Part shown: positions 9,378 through 18,490 of the stretch, piece by piece | Position numbering within the stretch: position 1 is the first letter of the stretch | How the letters are laid out: every line of letters begins with the position of its first letter | NCBI GenBank assembly: GCA_020073105.1 | Contig: JAIQFW010000033.1 | Span: 1 to 64,000 of the forward strand | Direction of reading: 5' to 3' | DNA: 64,000 nucleotides | Source of the DNA: Terriglobia bacterium | GTDB lineage: Bacteria > Acidobacteriota > Terriglobia > Terriglobales > Acidobacteriaceae | Program-made: the position numbers and the translations under genes | The notes under the pieces: model-generated | The model's database searches: none | What the model saw: the letters and a program-made list of their open reading frames with translations, nothing else | What the model was told of the DNA's origin: nothing

Positions 9378-11984
9378 CTATTGACCGGTCCCCGACAACG
9401 GCAACCGTTGCGTGAAACCTGTCATGGTCAGGAACGCGTTTCTTGTGCCTTGCGCCTGAGGAGTGAAGGTGACGTTGACAGAACAGCTCAGATCGGGCGC
9501 AAGCTGAGTGCCACAGTTGGTGCCGGCGGTGCTGAAGTCGGCTTTGTTCGGACCGGTGATCGTAAAGGTCCCGAGCGGCTGGTTCGCGGCACCGACGTTG
9601 GTGATCTTGAGCGCTATTGGCTTGCTTGTTTGGCCAACCGGAGTTGGGGGAAAGTCTATCCGGATCTTGTTCGCGGTAATCACCGGGACCATATCTACTT
9701 GCCGGATGCGGTTGTTAGCGGTGTCCGCGATCAGCAGGCTTCCGCTACTGTTGACTGCGGAACCCACGTTATCCAAACAGGCCTTGGAGGCAGGCTTGTT
9801 GTCACCACAGAAGCCGCCGGTTTGCGAGTTACCAGCCACTGTGGCCGCGGTCAGGGTCGCGGCATCAATCCGGCGTACTACCGAATAGGCGCCGCCGCTG
9901 ACAAACAAATTGCCGGCTGCATCCGTCGCCGCTTCAAGCGGCGTCGATTGCTTGGCCTTGACTGCCAAGCCGCCATCCCCCGAATAGCCCGTGTTGCCGT
10001 TGAAAGCATAGGTCAGAATCGTGCCGACATCTTGTGTCGAACCCCCGCAACCTGGACTCACGTGGAGCACGCAGCGAATCCGGTTGCTGTTCGCATCGGA
10101 AATATAGACGTTGCCCGCGCCATCCACGGCGACCCCGTAAGGGTGATTCAGCCCCGCGGCGGTGGCCAAGCCGCCATCGCCAGCGTATCCGCGATCTCCG
10201 GTTCCAGCTTCGGTGTAGATGTTTCCTCCGATTATCGCCCGGCGAACCCGGTTGGAAAAGCTGTCAGCGATGTATACCGTCGTGCCGGTGGGGTCAAGGG
10301 CAACTGACGTAGGATTGATCAGTAGCCCCTGGTTTGCGGGTCCATTGTCACCACAGTTTCCCGAAGTCCCAATGCACTGTTTCTCAGGGGTACCCGCCAC
10401 GGTGGTGATAATCCCGGTGCCTGCCGCGATTTCCCGAACGATGAAGTTGTTCGTGTCAGCCACAAAGACGTTGCCGGCGGCATCCACCGCCACCCCGTTC
10501 GGGGAGCTGAGCAGGGCGCTAGTAGCCGGACCTCCATCGCCACCGTACCCGGCGTTGCCGGTGCCGGCAATCGTGGTGACGGTTGGGTTCGGCCCGGCCG
10601 AGACTTTCCGGATGCGGTTATTGGCAGTGTCAGCAATGTAATAGTTGCCCGCGCTGTCCCAAGCCACACTGATAGGGTTGGCTAACGAGGCGCTGGTAGC
10701 CGCCCCCCCATCGCCACCCATACCTCCACCCGCAATCGTGTTGATGTTGCCTGAAGTCACTTTACGGATGCGCTGGTTGCCGCTATCGGTGATCCAGAGG
10801 TTGTTGGCAGAGTCCAGCATAATGTTGTAAGGAAGGTTGAGTTGAGCGCTCGTGGCCAGGCCTCCGTCCCCAGAAAAACCACGGGTCCCATTGCCCGCCA
10901 CTGTGCTGACCTTCGCATTGGGCCCAAACGGTACCCGGCGGATGCGGTGAATGAGTTGATCGACAACGTAGAGCGCTCCCGTGCTGTCCATCCAGATTCC
11001 AGACGGGTTGGCGAACTTTGCCTGCATCGGCGGACCGTTGTCTCCACAGGAATTGGTCGCGACCGGACAAATTTGTCCACTGCCGGCAACGGTGAGGATG
11101 GTACCTACTGCATACGTTTGGCTGGTGTCGCTGCAGCCCCCGAGCACGGCGATGACGCAACGAATTCGCTGGTCCCTGGTGTCACCAATGAACATGTTGC
11201 CCGCCGCATCGAAGGCCAGACCAGTGGGCACATCGAAGTAGGCGCTGGGCGCCGGGCCCTTGTCTCCGCAATTCGCGGTGGGGCCATCACAGGTTTTGCC
11301 TGTACCCGCCACTGTAGTGATGATGCCGGTGCTCTTGGTGATGAGGCGAATCCGGTTGTCGCCGGTGTCGGCAATATAAACATCTCCCGCGCTGTTGATC
11401 ACCAAGGATGCCGGTGAGTCCAACTGGGCGGCGGTCGCCTGCCCTCCATCCCCACACACTCCCCAACTCGGGGAGCAATAGGGACCCGTGCCGGCGATGG
11501 TGTGAATGATGCCGTCGGTCGTCACCTCCCGCACCCGGTTAAGGTCGGAGAAGTAGACGTTCCCTTGATTGTCGACAGCCACGCCGAGTGGCCCGTTTAG
11601 CGCAGCGCTGATCGCCGGGCCGGCGTCGCCGTTGAAGCCCTTGACACCCACTCCCGCAAAGACGCTGAGGGTCCATGCGTTATTTGAGAACGTTCCCTTG
11701 TAAACCACGTAGCTCGACGGCACCGCAATGTAGAGGTTGCCGTTCGCATCCTGGGCAACCGAAGTTGGCACCGGCAGATCGACGGAGGTCGCGGCCCCGG
11801 AAGAAATCGCTCCGCCCGCAATCGTGTGAATAATGTTCTGGGCCATGATTTGCGCGGGCACGAAAAGGCCGACTAACCCCAAGGCCAGTCCTGCAAGTGT
11901 GGTTAGGCAGAATCCTCTCCGACCGGAAATGGCAGCGAGATGACGGGGAGCACGAGGGGCAAATGAGCTAGCGGTGAAATGCAT
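9378..11984 (-). CDS. Secreted NHL-repeat beta-propeller protein with C-terminal ASH domain
   Basis: An 868-residue exported protein. The N terminus has a basic stretch followed by a hydrophobic signal segment (LAGLALGLVGLFVPAQIMA). Roughly ten to twelve NHL-type repeats follow, each with the pattern GVAVDxxGNVYIADTxNNRIR and TIAGTGxxGxxGDGGxA spacers, forming one or more beta-propellers. From about residue 780 there is a choice-of-anchor-D/ASH domain with VNVTFTPQAQGT. Such proteins are abundant in Acidobacteria and are thought to bind protein or carbohydrate outside the cell; no enzyme motif is visible. It is monocistronic, with about 165 bases separating it from the upstream carbamoyltransferase. 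Confidence 0.85.
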   Translation of the reverse strand: MHFTASSFAPRAPRHLAAISGRRGFCLTTLAGLALGLVGLFVPAQIMAQNIIHTIAGGAISSGAATSVDLPVPTSVAQDANGNLYIAVPSSYVVYKGTFSNNAWTLSVFAGVGVKGFNGDAGPAISAALNGPLGVAVDNQGNVYFSDLNRVREVTTDGIIHTIAGTGPYCSPSWGVCGDGGQATAAQLDSPASLVINSAGDVYIADTGDNRIRLITKSTGIITTVAGTGKTCDGPTANCGDKGPAPSAYFDVPTGLAFDAAGNMFIGDTRDQRIRCVIAVLGGCSDTSQTYAVGTILTVAGSGQICPVATNSCGDNGPPMQAKFANPSGIWMDSTGALYVVDQLIHRIRRVPFGPNAKVSTVAGNGTRGFSGDGGLATSAQLNLPYNIMLDSANNLWITDSGNQRIRKVTSGNINTIAGGGMGGDGGAATSASLANPISVAWDSAGNYYIADTANNRIRKVSAGPNPTVTTIAGTGNAGYGGDGGPATSALLSSPNGVAVDAAGNVFVADTNNFIVREIAAGTGIITTVAGTPEKQCIGTSGNCGDNGPANQGLLINPTSVALDPTGTTVYIADSFSNRVRRAIIGGNIYTEAGTGDRGYAGDGGLATAAGLNHPYGVAVDGAGNVYISDANSNRIRCVLHVSPGCGGSTQDVGTILTYAFNGNTGYSGDGGLAVKAKQSTPLEAATDAAGNLFVSGGAYSVVRRIDAATLTAATVAGNSQTGGFCGDNKPASKACLDNVGSAVNSSGSLLIADTANNRIRQVDMVPVITANKIRIDFPPTPVGQTSKPIALKITNVGAANQPLGTFTITGPNKADFSTAGTNCGTQLAPDLSCSVNVTFTPQAQGTRNAFLTMTGFTQRLPLSGTGQ

Positions 11985-12149
11985 GGTGCCTCCAAAGCAC
12001 TGGGAACTGGTTGAAAACCTTTCGGAAACCTGGTTCGGGGAACTTACAGGGATTACCGCGATAGGCGAAATTCTACACCCGATCGCTCGTCGCCGTACAA
12101 AACTCTTTGCGAACAGGAGTCTTTAGTCTCCATCGGACGAAGAAGAGGT

Positions 12150-13937
12150 TCACAGGGCTGATTTTTCGATCATGAAATTCTCCAGCACTAGGGTGTCCAT
12201 TTCACTGGTCTTGAACGTGTGAAATGCATTCGCAGGAGTAGTGACAATCGGTTCACCCTTGAGATTGAAGGATGTATTCAAGACCACCGGCACACCCGTG
12301 GCCTGCCCAAAGCGCTCGATCAGTTTGTAGTAACGCGGGCTCTGCTCCTTGAAGACGGTTTGCAAGCGGCCCGTGCCATCTACGTGCGTGATCGCCGGAA
12401 GGATGCTATGCGCAGCCGGCTTCACGGGAACTACGTACAGCATGTAGCGCGCGGGATAGTGCTGGCAGGCATTGGGCAGCTCGAAGTACCTCTCGGCGCA
12501 CTCCGCCAGGACGGAAGGAGCGAACGGACGATAAGGTTCGCGAAACTTGATCTTGGCGTTGACGATGTCTTTCATCTCCGGATTGCGGGGATCGGCCAGA
12601 ATGCTGCGGCTCCCCAGGGCCCGTGGGCCCCACTCGAACCGGCCCTGCGCCCATCCGATGACCTTGGCGTTCATCAAACGCTCCACCACGTTGTCCACTA
12701 GATCGTCTTCGTCCTTCAGACGCCGATAGGGAATATTGTTTTGGGTGAGGAAATCACTGATCTCGGCATCCGAGTTGGAGCGGCCCCAGTAGGCGTGCTT
12801 CATGGTGAAGTTCCGGGGCTGACCCAACAAGGTGTTATAGGCCCACAGAGCCGCGCCTAACGCGCCACCGCCGTCTCCGGCTGCAGGCTGGACATAAAGC
12901 TCTTCAAACTCGGTCTCGCGCAGAATACGAGAGTTAGCAACACTGTTCAGGCCCACACCACCCGCGATGCAAAGCCGTTTGAGACCGGTTTGCTTGTACA
13001 CATTCCTGGCCATGCCCAACAGCAATTCTTCGGCGACCTTCTGAATGCTGGCGGCGATGTCGGCGTAATGCTGGTTCAGCTTGCACAGCTCACGGTAGTT
13101 GGAAGGCGGATCGCCGAAATACTTGGGGAATCCGGTGCCCTCGGTGAAGAACTGTAACTTGGTCGGCCGCGGATCGCCAAACAGGGCTTCGAAGCGGCGC
13201 GTGTAAGTACGATCAGTGGAGTAATGGAAGGAGAAGTAGTCCATGTCCAGCGAGAACGAGCCATCGGTGTTCTGCTGGACCACCTTCCATACCTTGTCTA
13301 CATATTTGGGCTGGCCGTAGGGCGCCATGCCCATGACCTTGTATTCGCCTTCATTCACCTCAAAACCGAGAAATGCCGTAAAAGCGCTGTAGAGCAGACC
13401 CAGCGAATGCGGGAATTCCATCTGCTTAAGCAGTTTGATGTGGTTACCGCGGCCCACGCCATAAGTGCCGGTCACCCATTCTCCGACCCCGTCCACCGTG
13501 AGAATGGCGGCTTCGTCAAAGGGCGAGCAAAGATACGCACTGGCCGCATGAGACAGGTGATGTTCAGAAAAGAGAATCCTGTTTTTGGGAATGTCCCCCA
13601 GTTCCGATTGGATCGTGGACGCTACCCACATCTTGTCCATGGTCCACGTCATCATGGATTCCCGGAAGACCTTCCACGATTGCGGGTAGGTTTGGAACGA
13701 CATCATTAGGATACGATCAAGCTTCCGGAAGGGCTTCTCGAAATACACCACGTAATCGAGGTCCGTTCCCTGGATGCCAGCCAATTCCAGGCAGTACTTG
13801 ATTGCCAGCTTGGGGAAACCGAAATCATGCTTGATCCGAGAAAAGCGCTCTTCCTCGGCTGCGGCCACAACTTGACCGTCGCGCAGCAGAACCGCCGCCG
13901 CGTCATGGTAGTAACACGAAATTCCCAGGATATACAC
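12150..13937 (-). CDS. SxtI/NodU-type carbamoyltransferase
   Basis: A 595-residue carbamoyltransferase of the larger SxtI-like subgroup. The N-terminal ASKHA domain starts YILGISCYYHDAAAVLL; metal-ligand histidines are in LFSEHHLSHAASAYL; the glycine-rich CIAGGVGLNSVANS and the C-terminal GWAQGRFEWGPRALGSRS, FREPYRPFAPSV and LNTSFNLKGEP are all intact. It should carbamoylate a hydroxyl on the glycan or attached small molecule. The GTG at 13937 is preferred because the family motif begins there, AAGG lies upstream and it follows the neighbour's stop by two bases; a GTG at 13958 would overlap the upstream gene. It is the last gene of the long minus-strand block. Confidence 0.92.
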   Translation of the reverse strand: MYILGISCYYHDAAAVLLRDGQVVAAAEEERFSRIKHDFGFPKLAIKYCLELAGIQGTDLDYVVYFEKPFRKLDRILMMSFQTYPQSWKVFRESMMTWTMDKMWVASTIQSELGDIPKNRILFSEHHLSHAASAYLCSPFDEAAILTVDGVGEWVTGTYGVGRGNHIKLLKQMEFPHSLGLLYSAFTAFLGFEVNEGEYKVMGMAPYGQPKYVDKVWKVVQQNTDGSFSLDMDYFSFHYSTDRTYTRRFEALFGDPRPTKLQFFTEGTGFPKYFGDPPSNYRELCKLNQHYADIAASIQKVAEELLLGMARNVYKQTGLKRLCIAGGVGLNSVANSRILRETEFEELYVQPAAGDGGGALGAALWAYNTLLGQPRNFTMKHAYWGRSNSDAEISDFLTQNNIPYRRLKDEDDLVDNVVERLMNAKVIGWAQGRFEWGPRALGSRSILADPRNPEMKDIVNAKIKFREPYRPFAPSVLAECAERYFELPNACQHYPARYMLYVVPVKPAAHSILPAITHVDGTGRLQTVFKEQSPRYYKLIERFGQATGVPVVLNTSFNLKGEPIVTTPANAFHTFKTSEMDTLVLENFMIEKSAL

Positions 13938-13939
13938 TC

Positions 13940-14164
13940 TTATTGCCTTCTGGCCCACTCTAAGTCGTAGGCCTCATCAGGATGCTCCAGCCACTGGCTG
14001 GGGCGCTTCTTGATCCGTAGCGGATCCGAAAACAGGCGGGCGGCGACCCCGAAAGGAAGCACCAGGGTGGCGTAAAAAATCGTAAGTAGTACCCGAGATT
14101 GGAAGTTGCCAATCTTCTTGGCAATGCGTTTCCAACCCTCCCAGACGCGTTTTAGCGTTTTCAT
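13940..14164 (-). CDS. Conserved small membrane-associated protein beside carbamoyltransferase (SxtJ-like)
   Basis: A 74-residue protein with a basic N terminus (WEGWKRIAKKIGNFQSR), one hydrophobic helix (VLLTIFYATLVLPFGVAARLF) and a charged tail. Short proteins of this pattern occur next to SxtI-type carbamoyltransferases, and the FQSRVLLTxFY segment recalls SxtJ-like proteins; the length is shorter than full SxtJ. It directly precedes the carbamoyltransferase (stop and start two bases apart) and follows the SGNH hydrolase. A membrane partner for the carbamoyltransferase is inferred from position only. Confidence 0.75.
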   Translation of the reverse strand: MKTLKRVWEGWKRIAKKIGNFQSRVLLTIFYATLVLPFGVAARLFSDPLRIKKRPSQWLEHPDEAYDLEWARRQ

Positions 14165-14195
14165 ATTTTGCCTTGATCGATCGCGAACACTCAGC

Positions 14196-15296
14196 TTACG
14201 GCTGACTGGTTACCGGTTTCTCCGAAAGAGAGGTCACGGCAGAGCCCTTGCCGGATTCCGCACTGCAAGCCGCCGCATAAGAAGGAAGACCACGAACCGT
14301 GGACAACAATTGCTCCGCAATCATGACGTGGCCTTTGGCCGACGGGTGCACGTGGTCCTCGAACACTGCGTTTTGATCCTGCGTCTTCATCAGATCGATG
14401 ATGTTTACCAGCGGCAGGTGATTGGCTCGTGCGAAATCGAGCATCGCCGCTTGGTACGGATGCGCGGGATAGGTTTCATTCCTGGAACCAACCAGTAACA
14501 GAATCAGCTGCACGTGGCGCGCGTCGGCCGCATCTTTCGCGCGTTGCAAATCCGCTACAAAGTGCGAAGCGGGAAGATCCGGGCTCGACTTGGCCGTGTT
14601 CCACGTGCCCAACATCAATACCTCGCGAAGGCGGTAGTAAACCAATTGCCGCAGCAGGCCTTCGATCAGGAAGTTGTACAGCGCGCTGCGACGAGCAATC
14701 GACTTGTACTCGACCCGGCGTAGAAACTGCTGCCGCTGCGCGCCCTGGAGATCCGGAATGCCCTCGAATCCTGTGTTGGCACTATACGCAAAAACAACTG
14801 CGTCGGGTTGATACCCGTCGTCCAGAACCTTCGTGAGCCGTTCGGCAACCAGCGAGTTGGGATAGGCGTTGACCCCCGCCGAGATGACTTGAAACTTGGT
14901 GCCGGAACAACCCTGTGTGTGGAGCAACTTCTCGAGCTGTGCGCTGTAGGTCGCATCGTCGGACACCGCCCAGCCCATGGTGACGGAATCACCGAAAGTG
15001 AAGATGCGGTATACACCGGGGTGCTGCAACGCTAGAACCTGCTTATAGCGAAATCCCTGAGCGTTGATGTTCTCCGGTTCGTGATTGATCTCCGTGACCT
15101 TGTTGGCGCCGGGAATTGGCACCCATAACAGTCGTTCATCCGGCCGGTAGATCACGTAGGAACCGTAACCAAACAGGCGCAGCCCGACTTCAAGAAACAG
15201 ACAAATTCCCAGCACCCACAGCAGGCGTCTCCGCCACTTGCGGGGCGGTTTCCCAGACCGGGTCGTGGGAAGTTCAACTATCGAGGCGCTAGACAC
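14196..15296 (-). CDS. SGNH/GDSL-family hydrolase, membrane-anchored
   Basis: A 366-residue protein with an N-terminal signal anchor (RRLLWVLGICLFLEVGLRLFG) and an SGNH hydrolase domain. Block I is FTFGDSVTMGW (catalytic Ser near residue 105), an NxxP-like block follows around the NAYPNS segment, and the catalytic Asp/His pair is in DHVHPSAKGH near residue 320. Such enzymes add or remove acyl esters on polysaccharides at the outer face of the membrane. The GTG at 15296 is the only start before an in-frame stop just upstream. It lies directly upstream of the SxtJ-like and carbamoyltransferase genes, an arrangement seen repeatedly for surface-glycan decoration. Whether it transfers or hydrolyses is not decided. 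Confidence 0.83.
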   Translation of the reverse strand: MSSASIVELPTTRSGKPPRKWRRRLLWVLGICLFLEVGLRLFGYGSYVIYRPDERLLWVPIPGANKVTEINHEPENINAQGFRYKQVLALQHPGVYRIFTFGDSVTMGWAVSDDATYSAQLEKLLHTQGCSGTKFQVISAGVNAYPNSLVAERLTKVLDDGYQPDAVVFAYSANTGFEGIPDLQGAQRQQFLRRVEYKSIARRSALYNFLIEGLLRQLVYYRLREVLMLGTWNTAKSSPDLPASHFVADLQRAKDAADARHVQLILLLVGSRNETYPAHPYQAAMLDFARANHLPLVNIIDLMKTQDQNAVFEDHVHPSAKGHVMIAEQLLSTVRGLPSYAAACSAESGKGSAVTSLSEKPVTSQP

Positions 15297-15468
15297 CAGC
15301 AGTCATCTCCATAGCCATTTCCTTACGCACCATCCATTCTGACTCCCTGAACGCGAAGCCGCGAGGCCAACTGCCTTCCGAAGAGCACAACTTCTTGCCG
15401 TCGTTCCCTATTTGGTCCACGACGGATGTTGTAGGAACACTCTGCGTGACCCATGGCGTGGCCTTCAT
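15289..15468 (-). CDS. Doubtful small ORF between ACP and SGNH hydrolase
   Basis: A 59-codon frame starting ATG (MKATPWVTQSVPTTSVVDQ) fills most of the 191-base gap between the ACP stop and the SGNH start and overlaps the latter by a few bases. No ribosome site stands out and no family is recognised. It is listed because the gap is otherwise empty and the frame fits it neatly; it may equally be chance. Confidence 0.25.
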   Translation of the reverse strand: MKATPWVTQSVPTTSVVDQIGNDGKKLCSSEGSWPRGFAFRESEWMVRKEMAMEMTAGV

Positions 15469-15487
15469 CAGCCAAAAGGGGAAGCTT

Positions 15488-15781
15488 TCAACCAGACAAT
15501 CCACCAACTTTGGAGAGCTGAGGCAGTCTACTTTCGTTCATGCGACCAACGATGAGGGTGGCTATCTTCTCAATGCACCGGAAATTCTCGATTTCAAAAT
15601 CCTCGATATCGACCTGTGTCTGGAACTTCTGCTCAATCTGGAACAACAACTCCACCAGCCGCTGTGAGTCCAGAATACCAGAGTCAAACAGGTCGGTTTC
15701 GGCCGACGGAACTTCCACGTGCATTTCAGAGAAGAGCGTGGAAAGCTTTGCTTTTATCGCTTCGTACTCGGCGTTTGCCAT
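15488..15781 (-). CDS. Stand-alone acyl/peptidyl carrier protein
   Basis: A 97-residue helical carrier protein. The phosphopantetheine attachment motif is DLFDSGILDSQRLVELL, with the modified serine in the LDSQ context near residue 40, equivalent to the usual GxDS. It should be loaded by the stand-alone adenylation protein two genes upstream (16798-18411). The ATG at 15781 is used because it follows the formyltransferase stop by 10 bases and starts the helix-1 sequence; a TTG at 15814 is also in frame. The set A protein, formyltransferase and ACP in consecutive genes suggests an activated amino or hydroxy acid handled on this carrier. Confidence 0.85.
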   Translation of the reverse strand: MANAEYEAIKAKLSTLFSEMHVEVPSAETDLFDSGILDSQRLVELLFQIEQKFQTQVDIEDFEIENFRCIEKIATLIVGRMNESRLPQLSKVGGLSG

Positions 15782-15791
15782 AAACCCAACG

Positions 15792-16715
15792 TCATCCAAC
15801 AAGACGGTCCCCAAATTTCAAGAACTCGCTGGCTGGTAGATACCTATCGCCAACACGCAATTTAGTGGCCGAAATCCATTCATCCTGGCAGGCCACCTTG
15901 ACCCCGGAACTAGTGGAATCTCCGACCGTTCCGGCCTCCGCGTGGCAGGGGAGGCCCGTCCGGCTGGCTTTGACGAGTGCAAATTCTTGCGCTCCCCGCC
16001 GGGTCCGCGGCTGCCCCCAGGGGGAACTGAATGGAAGATAGTCGCAGGCGCGTACAAAGTTTACCACCTTCTCAGCAGGCCAAGACCAGGAGAGGCGGCC
16101 CTGCTCGGGTACTTCCCTGCCGAAAAACTCTCGTCGTGAAGGGTCTTGCGGGGAAAGAGGGATGTTGGCACTTCCCCCTTCAGCGGCTTCCAGCAAGCGC
16201 ACCATCAAAGAGACCCCTTCCCGAACGCACTTGAAACTCACGGAAAGCGCGGTATCGTCGGGCGTAATGGGGAAACAACTCTGGTAAACCACCGGCCCAG
16301 TGTCGAGGTCAGCCTCCATTTTATGTACCGTGACCCCGTGTGTTGCCTCCCCGCGGAAGATGGCCCAACTCACGGTGTTGAGCCCGGCGTAACGCGGTAG
16401 TGGCCCCTGATGCAGGTTGTAAGCACCCAACGTTGGGGCCGCTAGCACTTCCTTGTTAATGAGGTAGAGGGAGTGCACATTTAGCAAGATATCTACACGC
16501 TCTGATCGCAGCCGATCGGCCAAGCCGGGCGTTCTCACCAACTCAGCGGGCCAGGTTTCATAGCCCAACTTCCTGGCTACGTTCCATACGCTGAAGCCGG
16601 TGAAACCGGGGTCAGGCGGCGCGGCCAGTACCGCGACCAGCCGGTGTTTACTCTCCGCCAGGGCACGCAAGACCTGTAGCCCGGCAGATTCTTCGCCAAC
16701 CAACGCAACATTCAT
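15792..16715 (-). CDS. Formyltransferase (methionyl-tRNA formyltransferase-like fold)
   Basis: A 307-residue protein with the formyl-transferase N-terminal domain. The catalytic triad of the family is visible as Asn and His in NLHQGPLPRYAG near residue 99 and Asp in ADLDTGPVV near residue 134; the C-terminal domain is the short FMT-C-like barrel. Relatives use 10-formyl-tetrahydrofolate to N-formylate amino groups, including amino sugars and NRPS starter amino acids. Lying between an A-domain protein and an ACP, it may formylate the aminoacyl group on that carrier or an amino sugar. It is not the housekeeping Fmt, judged by context and divergent motifs. Confidence 0.85.
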   Translation of the reverse strand: MNVALVGEESAGLQVLRALAESKHRLVAVLAAPPDPGFTGFSVWNVARKLGYETWPAELVRTPGLADRLRSERVDILLNVHSLYLINKEVLAAPTLGAYNLHQGPLPRYAGLNTVSWAIFRGEATHGVTVHKMEADLDTGPVVYQSCFPITPDDTALSVSFKCVREGVSLMVRLLEAAEGGSANIPLSPQDPSRREFFGREVPEQGRLSWSWPAEKVVNFVRACDYLPFSSPWGQPRTRRGAQEFALVKASRTGLPCHAEAGTVGDSTSSGVKVACQDEWISATKLRVGDRYLPASEFLKFGDRLVG

Positions 16716-16797
16716 TTTGAAATACTGGATTGAGAGCTGGTCGAAAAGGAAAGCGTGTGCGTCGTATCACGGGCTGGCAAAGCGGAGGAGGAACTCG

Positions 16798-18411
16798 TCA
16801 GACGGTGTTGCCGGCGGCCCGTTGGTTCACTGCCTCAGACGCAAACGACTCGCGAATTCTCCGTCGATCAATTTTTCCATTCCCGTTCGTCGGCAGTTCC
16901 CGGAACACCATCCATCGAGCGGGCAACATATAGGGCGGCAGCACCGCGCTCAGCCTCCGGCGGAGCTCGGGAGGCGCGATGTCGCCGTTGGCATGTGTAA
17001 CGTAAGCACAGCAGATGAGGTTGTTTTCAAAGCCATCCGTCGGAACCGCAACCACTACCGCCTCTTTCAACTCCTGGCAGGCATTCAACGCTACCTCGAT
17101 TTCGCCCAGTTCGATGCGATATCCGCGGCTCTTGATTTGCGTGTCGGCGCGCCCCACGAAATACACCAAGCCGTCATCTCCCACCCGGGCCAAGTCCCCT
17201 GTTCGGTAAATGCGGTCGTGATCTCCATAAGGAAGAAAGGCGGACCTGGTTGCCTCCTCGTTTCGCCAGTAGCCTGGGCTCAGCCCAACCCCTCGGATAT
17301 AAAGATTTCCTACGTCGCCTTTCGGCACCGGGCGAAGATCGTTGTCGAGTACCACGAGTTCCTCGCCACCGCACGCCGTTCCGATCGGAATTGGCTGTGC
17401 ACTGTCGAACGGGCAACTGGGTACGGTGTAATAGCTGCTGGCAATGGTCGCCTCCGTAGGACCATACAGATTCGTAAAGCTGACGTGCGGAAGGCGGCTC
17501 ATCCAATAGATCAGAGCGGGCGTGGGAAACACCTCGCCGCACCACAGCAACCGCCGCAAGGCCGGGAAGTCGCCGGAATTCACCACGTCAAACTTCGCCA
17601 TATAGTTCAGCACTGATGGAACTGAGAACCATTGGGTCAGTTCAGAGCTGCGAATGAACTCCGCGAGCTTGTTGGGCAACAAGCTCACCTGCGGGGGGAC
17701 CAGATGAAGCTGTGCGCCGACCGCGAACGCCCCGAAGATGTCAAACGTCGCCAGGTCGAAATGCAAAGGCGGATGACCCGAAACGCGATCGGAGGCCGTC
17801 ATCCCAAAATAGTGGGTTGCCCATTCCACAAACCGGATCACGTTCGCGTGCGTAATAACCACACCCTTGGGCTCACCCGTGGATCCAGAGGTGTAGAGGA
17901 TGTGCGCGGGATCGCCAGCAGTGTTCTCGTACTCCAGCGGGCCGCCGGCATACTGAGCCACGTCACGCCAGGTGAAGGCCGGAGCAAGGTTCCGCAAATT
18001 TGCTGGAGAGTCTTCCATCCAACCAACCCGCACCGCGTCGCGAAAATCGCCTTGCGAGAATATGTCGTCGATCAAACTGGCAACGGATCCAACTCCCAAC
18101 ATATAGCGCGGTTCGCTCGATCTTACGATCTTCGCGACCCGGGGAGCCGGACTGGAGGTGTCGATCGGTACGTGAATACAGTCTGCCTTCAGGATTCCAA
18201 CGATTGCGATTATCGCCGCGGGAGACTTCGGGATGGCGAAGCAAACACGGTCTCCCCTGCGGCAACCTGCCGCTTTCAGGAGGCGCGCCAGGCGGTTGGT
18301 CGCGTCCTCCAATTCACCGTAAGTGAGGGCTTGGCCTTCCATGGCAACGGCCACAGCATCAGGCCGACGCTGCGCCTGCGTTGAAATCCAGTTTTGTAGG
18401 AGCTCGCTCAA
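16798..18411 (-). CDS. Stand-alone adenylation enzyme (DltA-like amino-acid activating protein)
   Basis: A 537-residue AMP-forming adenylation protein without condensation or carrier domains. Core motifs are all present: A3 LYTSGSTGEPKGVV near residue 170, A4 region HFDLATFDIFGAF, A5 NLYGPTEAT, A7 YRTGDLAR, A8 IKSRGYRIELGEIE and A10 lysine in NGKIDRR. It activates a carboxylic acid as AMP ester and should load the free ACP at 15488-15781, the way DltA loads DltC. The substrate is not predictable with confidence; residues after the A4 Asp differ from standard NRPS pockets. Gene order A protein, formyltransferase, ACP runs downstream with gaps of 82 and 10 bases. Confidence 0.88.
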   Translation of the reverse strand: MSELLQNWISTQAQRRPDAVAVAMEGQALTYGELEDATNRLARLLKAAGCRRGDRVCFAIPKSPAAIIAIVGILKADCIHVPIDTSSPAPRVAKIVRSSEPRYMLGVGSVASLIDDIFSQGDFRDAVRVGWMEDSPANLRNLAPAFTWRDVAQYAGGPLEYENTAGDPAHILYTSGSTGEPKGVVITHANVIRFVEWATHYFGMTASDRVSGHPPLHFDLATFDIFGAFAVGAQLHLVPPQVSLLPNKLAEFIRSSELTQWFSVPSVLNYMAKFDVVNSGDFPALRRLLWCGEVFPTPALIYWMSRLPHVSFTNLYGPTEATIASSYYTVPSCPFDSAQPIPIGTACGGEELVVLDNDLRPVPKGDVGNLYIRGVGLSPGYWRNEEATRSAFLPYGDHDRIYRTGDLARVGDDGLVYFVGRADTQIKSRGYRIELGEIEVALNACQELKEAVVVAVPTDGFENNLICCAYVTHANGDIAPPELRRRLSAVLPPYMLPARWMVFRELPTNGNGKIDRRRIRESFASEAVNQRAAGNTV

Positions 18412-18490
18412 TTCAATACCAGTTTTTCAACCGTGGAAGCATGATGGAGCGGCTCGTGCGACAACATTCCGGCACGGCCATCGACAGGGT

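Noticed and set aside
9375-11417. Several plus-strand frames opposite the NHL-repeat gene
   Set aside because: They repeat with the NHL unit periodicity because they are antisense to it; no independent coding signal.
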